Shown piece by piece: positions 6,064 to 8,591 of a stretch of DNA of 8,591 nt. Where the stretch lies: positions 1 through 8,591 of the forward strand of contig CAYFNI010000093.1 of the NCBI GenBank assembly GCA_964344495.1, given 5' to 3'. The translations under genes and the position numbers were made by a program. Below the pieces are notes generated by a model, which was not told the DNA's origin, made no database searches, and was given only the letters and a program-made list of their open reading frames with translations. Origin of the DNA: UBA6136 sp964344495 (GTDB taxonomy: Bacteria; Pseudomonadota; Gammaproteobacteria; Methylococcales; Methylococcaceae). How positions within the stretch are numbered: the first letter of the stretch is position 1; each line of letters opens with the position of its first letter.

Positions 6064-6899
6064 TTCGGGCCGGCGAAAGCGCCGAGGCCGCGCTTGAGAT
6101 CCTGACCCCTCACCCCGCTCTGGCTGGACTGGTGAGCCAGCTCGGTTTTGAGTTGGAGGGCGTTACAGCGGCGTTGGACGATGACCCGGAACGCCATCGG
6201 CGCATGCGTGATCGCGATGAAGCACTGACGCGTCAACAGCAGGTTCACCTGGAAAAGGTCTTGGTGGCAGCCAACCGCCGCCTGTCCGCGGATAAGCAGG
6301 CGGGGCAGTCGGAGACTGCCCTTGATCAGGGTTGGTTGATGCGGTTTTGTGCGGGGGCCGAAGCGGCCGCGACGGACATCGAACAGGCCGTCTGGGCCGG
6401 CTTGCTGGTTGCCGAAATGAGGGCGTCAGGCTCCATCGGGCGGCGCACCTTGTCATTCGTTCGCGACATGGAGACTTGGGAACTGGAGTCGTTCACGGAG
6501 TATGGCGCCTTTGCCTTTGAGTTTGAGAGCGGCTGGCGATTCATGTTCGAGGAGGATCTGGCTCGGCGGGAAATGTGGACCTACGGGCGCGAGATCGATT
6601 TGACGTCGCATTGGATTGCGATCGGCCTGTTGGCGGGTGAGGCTCTGACGTTCGACGCGGCGGCCGTGCGCGGCCTGAAGGTTCGCTATCGCCAGCGGGA
6701 ATGGGAGTTGGGGCCGTGGGATGGGGAGCAGCAGGCCATGTCCCTGTGCTGTTACCGGAAGTTCACCCCGGTTGGTCAGCAGTTGGCGAGTGCGATGAAA
6801 ACCAAATCGTTCAATGGGTTCGCACGCAATGTGATTCAGGCACTGAACGCAGACCGAGGCATGGGTTTCCGGGAGGTCCCGGCTGAGGCGAATTCTTGA
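6051..6899 (+). CDS. DUF2806/TIGR03899-like protein of unknown function
   Basis: The 282-residue product has no known activity. Residues about 92-140 (DQGWLMRFCAGAEAA to GRRTLSFVRDME) resemble the conserved core of DUF2806/TIGR03899 proteins as I recall it: a WLxRF start, a W-x-x-LL-x-x-E helix and a GS-x-x-x-RTL segment. A TPVGQQLASAM stretch near the C-terminus also fits these proteins. This assignment is from memory of the pattern, not a search. The first 90 residues are helical and charged, with an Arg/Asp/Glu-rich part at about 45-60. There is no signal peptide or clear membrane segment, so a cytoplasmic protein is likely. The GTG start overlaps serS by 13 bases behind a strong GGGAGG site, so it is co-translated with seryl-tRNA synthetase. 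Base composition matches its neighbours, which argues against recent transfer. It ends 56 bases before erpA. Confidence 0.8.
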   Translation: MDWLIRAGESAEAALEILTPHPALAGLVSQLGFELEGVTAALDDDPERHRRMRDRDEALTRQQQVHLEKVLVAANRRLSADKQAGQSETALDQGWLMRFCAGAEAAATDIEQAVWAGLLVAEMRASGSIGRRTLSFVRDMETWELESFTEYGAFAFEFESGWRFMFEEDLARREMWTYGREIDLTSHWIAIGLLAGEALTFDAAAVRGLKVRYRQREWELGPWDGEQQAMSLCCYRKFTPVGQQLASAMKTKSFNGFARNVIQALNADRGMGFREVPAEANS

Positions 6900-6924
6900 T
6901 CAAAATACCGGGAAAATTGATAAT
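6896..6924 (+). promoter_or_regulatory. sigma70-type promoter of erpA with internal dyad
   Basis: TTGATC (6896-6901) and GATAAT (6919-6924) are 17 bases apart, matching the -35 at 4 of 6 and the -10 at 5 of 6 positions. Transcription would start near 6931, about 25 bases before the ATG. The interval contains the inverted repeat ATCAA (6899-6903) and TTGAT (6917-6921), centred on ACCGG. This is a plausible operator position, since erpA is under Fe-S control through IscR in E. coli. The bases only partly resemble an IscR type 1 site (an ATACC half followed by AAAAT), so regulator identity is open. Confidence 0.55.
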
Positions 6925-6955
6925 CCAGGCTGCGACTGACATCAGGGTGATCTGA

Positions 6956-7291
6956 ATGAGTGAAGAAAACATCAAGTTTACGGACAGTGCCGCCGCCAAG
7001 GTGGGTGAGTTGATTGCGGAAGAGGACAATCAGAACCTCAAACTGCGCGTCTATGTGTCGGGAGGCGGTTGCTCCGGCTTTCAGTATGGCTTCACCTTCG
7101 ACGAAGAGGTGAATGATGACGATACGCTGATCGTCAAAAATGGGGTGACGGTGCTGATCGATTCGATGAGCATCGAGTACCTGACCGGGGCTGAAATCGA
7201 CTACACCGAGGGACTGTCGGGTTCCCAGTTCGTGATCCGAAACCCGAATGCGGCCACGACTTGTGGTTGCGGCTCCTCCTTTTCGGTGTGA
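6956..7291 (+). CDS. erpA: iron-sulfur cluster insertion protein ErpA
   Basis: ErpA is an A-type Fe-S carrier that passes clusters from the assembly scaffold to client enzymes, notably IspG and IspH of isoprenoid synthesis in E. coli. The 111-residue product matches the 114-residue E. coli protein closely across its length. The segments LKLRVYVSGGGCSGFQYGFTF, VDYTEGL-like IDYTEGLSGSQF and the ending NPNAATTCGCGSSFSV are all diagnostic. The three cluster-binding cysteines are Cys39, Cys103 and Cys105. The ending TCGCGSSFS and the EDN/NLKLRVY region favour ErpA over IscA or SufA. ATG at 6956 has AGGGTGA (6944-6950) five bases upstream. A separate promoter precedes it and a strong terminator follows, so it is probably expressed alone or with readthrough from the serS transcript. 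Confidence 0.97.
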   Translation: MSEENIKFTDSAAAKVGELIAEEDNQNLKLRVYVSGGGCSGFQYGFTFDEEVNDDDTLIVKNGVTVLIDSMSIEYLTGAEIDYTEGLSGSQFVIRNPNAATTCGCGSSFSV

Positions 7292-7330
7292 CGCGCTCCA
7301 ACGAATAAGCGTTCTTGGTTCGAATGACAC

Positions 7331-7364
7331 AGCCCGGTGGCGCATGCTGACCGGGCTTTTTCTT
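7331..7364 (+). terminator. strong intrinsic terminator after erpA
   Basis: AGCCCGGT (7331-7338) pairs perfectly with ACCGGGCT (7350-7357) around an 11-base loop, followed by TTTTCTT. An eight-base GC-rich stem with a U-tract is a textbook rho-independent terminator. It separates erpA from tyrS. Confidence 0.9.
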
Positions 7365-7418
7365 GACTTCTCAATTCAATACAAGCCCGTGGTCGGGCGG
7401 GCAGATAGGTAAATTTCC

Positions 7419-8591
7419 ATGACAGTTAAGGCATCGGTTGACGAAGCGTTGGAGATCATCAAGCGTGGGGCTTCGGAGGTGATTCCTGAGGATGCACTCC
7501 GGAAACGGCTGACGGAAGGGCGCCCATTGCGGATCAAGGCGGGCTTCGACCCAACCGCACCCGACCTGCATCTGGGGCATACGGTGCTGCTGAACAAAAT
7601 GAAGCAGTTTCAGGATTTGGGGCATGAGGCGCTGTTTCTGATCGGAGATTTCACCGGCATGATTGGCGACCCTACAGGGAAGAATGTGACGCGCAAACCT
7701 TTGAGTCGGGATGAGGTGATCGACAATGCGCGTACCTACGAGGAGCAGATCTTCAAGATTCTCGACCCCGAAAAGACGCTGGTCATGTTTAACAGCAGCT
7801 GGATGAACGCGATGAGTCCGAGCGACCTGATCAGCTTGGCGGCGAAACACACGGTCGCCCGAATGCTGGAGCGGGAGGACTTCAATAATCGCTATAAAGG
7901 AGGGCAGCCGATCGCAATCCATGAGTTCCTCTATCCGCTGATACAGGGTTATGACTCAGTGGCCATGAGGGCGGACGTCGAGCTGGGGGGAACCGACCAG
8001 AAGTTCAATCTACTGGTGGGACGGCAACTGCAGGAGGCCTATGGGCAGGCACCGCAGGTGGTGCTGACGATGCCGATCCTTGAAGGGCTGGATGGAGTCC
8101 AGAAGATGTCCAAGTCGCTGGGCAACTATATTGGTATTGCCGAGGCGCCGGGCGAGATCTTTGGCAAGCTTATGTCCATTTCAGATGACCTGATGTGGCG
8201 GTACATGGAGCTCTTGAGCTTTGAGCCCATGACCCAGATCACGGCTTGGCGTCGTGAATGCGAGGCGGGTGCCAATCCCAGGGATTACAAGGTACGGTTT
8301 GCCCAAGAGATTGTTGCTCGTTTCCATAGTCGAGCAGAGGCGGAGAAGGCGCTTGAACAGTTTGAGTCAAGATTCAGGGAGGGGGCGATACCGGATGATC
8401 TCGAGGAACTGGCCGTTCTCGTGCCACCGGAAGGGGTGGCCCTCCCGAATTTGCTCAAGGATATTGGGTTGACGGCCAGTACGTCAGAATCCATTCGCCT
8501 GATTCGCCAGGGGGGGGTCAAGATCGGTGGGGAAAAGGTAGAGGATCCGAAGCTGCTGCTGACTACAGGGGCCGAGTTCATTGTCCAGGTC
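7419..8591 (+). CDS. tyrS: tyrosyl-tRNA synthetase, C-terminus beyond window edge
   Basis: This class I aminoacyl-tRNA synthetase activates tyrosine with ATP and charges tRNA-Tyr. The frame stays open for 391 codons to the right edge. The product begins MTVKASVDEALEIIKRGASEV and carries the HIGH-type signature HLGH (51-54), GDFTGMIGDPTGK, ELGGTDQKFN of the tyrosine and ATP pocket, and KMSKS at 229-233. An S4 RNA-binding domain (about 342 on, LPNLLKDIGL to GGVKIGGEKVEDP) closes the protein. The KMSKS form and overall layout fit the second bacterial TyrRS type, as in the pseudomonad paralogue of about 399 residues, rather than E. coli TyrS with KFGKT. Only some ten residues should therefore be missing. 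AGGT lies eight bases before the ATG. It follows the erpA terminator and so needs its own promoter; I found no well-spaced consensus pair between 7358 and 7418. Confidence 0.95.
   Translation, partial: MTVKASVDEALEIIKRGASEVIPEDALRKRLTEGRPLRIKAGFDPTAPDLHLGHTVLLNKMKQFQDLGHEALFLIGDFTGMIGDPTGKNVTRKPLSRDEVIDNARTYEEQIFKILDPEKTLVMFNSSWMNAMSPSDLISLAAKHTVARMLEREDFNNRYKGGQPIAIHEFLYPLIQGYDSVAMRADVELGGTDQKFNLLVGRQLQEAYGQAPQVVLTMPILEGLDGVQKMSKSLGNYIGIAEAPGEIFGKLMSISDDLMWRYMELLSFEPMTQITAWRRECEAGANPRDYKVRFAQEIVARFHSRAEAEKALEQFESRFREGAIPDDLEELAVLVPPEGVALPNLLKDIGLTASTSESIRLIRQGGVKIGGEKVEDPKLLLTTGAEFIVQV

Noticed and set aside
7363..7391. TTGACT after the erpA terminator as the tyrS -35 box
   Set aside because: No -10-like hexamer lies 16-18 bases downstream, and the box overlaps the terminator U-tract.

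Overview
This window is a stretch of chromosomal housekeeping DNA from a moderately GC-rich proteobacterium, most likely a gammaproteobacterium. The reasons are the rnr-rlmB pair, an ErpA protein very close to the enterobacterial one, and a TyrRS of the type also found in pseudomonads. I cannot name the genus. I see no insertion sequence, integrase, CRISPR array, toxin-antitoxin pair or phage gene. Eight protein genes are supported, one of them cut by the right edge, plus one tRNA gene cut by the left edge.

Layout. Bases 1-52 hold the 5' part of a leftward tRNA-Leu(CAG) with its own promoter at 90-118. About 300 noncoding bases follow. Then comes a rightward pair, rnr (RNase R, TTG start) and rlmB (23S rRNA Gm2251 methyltransferase), joined by an ATGA overlap. 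A leftward gene for a 71-residue single-pass membrane protein overlaps the end of rlmB tail to tail by 41 bases. It diverges from mtnA (methylthioribose-1-phosphate isomerase), and candidate promoters for the two directions lie face to face on the same 29 bases. A weak terminator follows mtnA. Next is serS, whose last 13 bases overlap the GTG start of a 282-residue gene of unknown function that resembles DUF2806/TIGR03899 proteins. erpA (Fe-S carrier) follows with its own promoter and a strong intrinsic terminator. The window ends inside tyrS, probably about ten codons before its stop.

Function. Most genes serve translation and RNA quality control: a tRNA, two aminoacyl-tRNA synthetases, an rRNA methylase and a 3'-5' exoribonuclease. 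mtnA (methionine salvage) and erpA (Fe-S delivery) are the metabolic members. I found no strong candidate for a new multi-gene system. The items most worth following are the small membrane-protein gene, the DUF2806-like gene translationally coupled to serS, the tRNA leader that mimics an acceptor strand, and the dyad in the erpA promoter.
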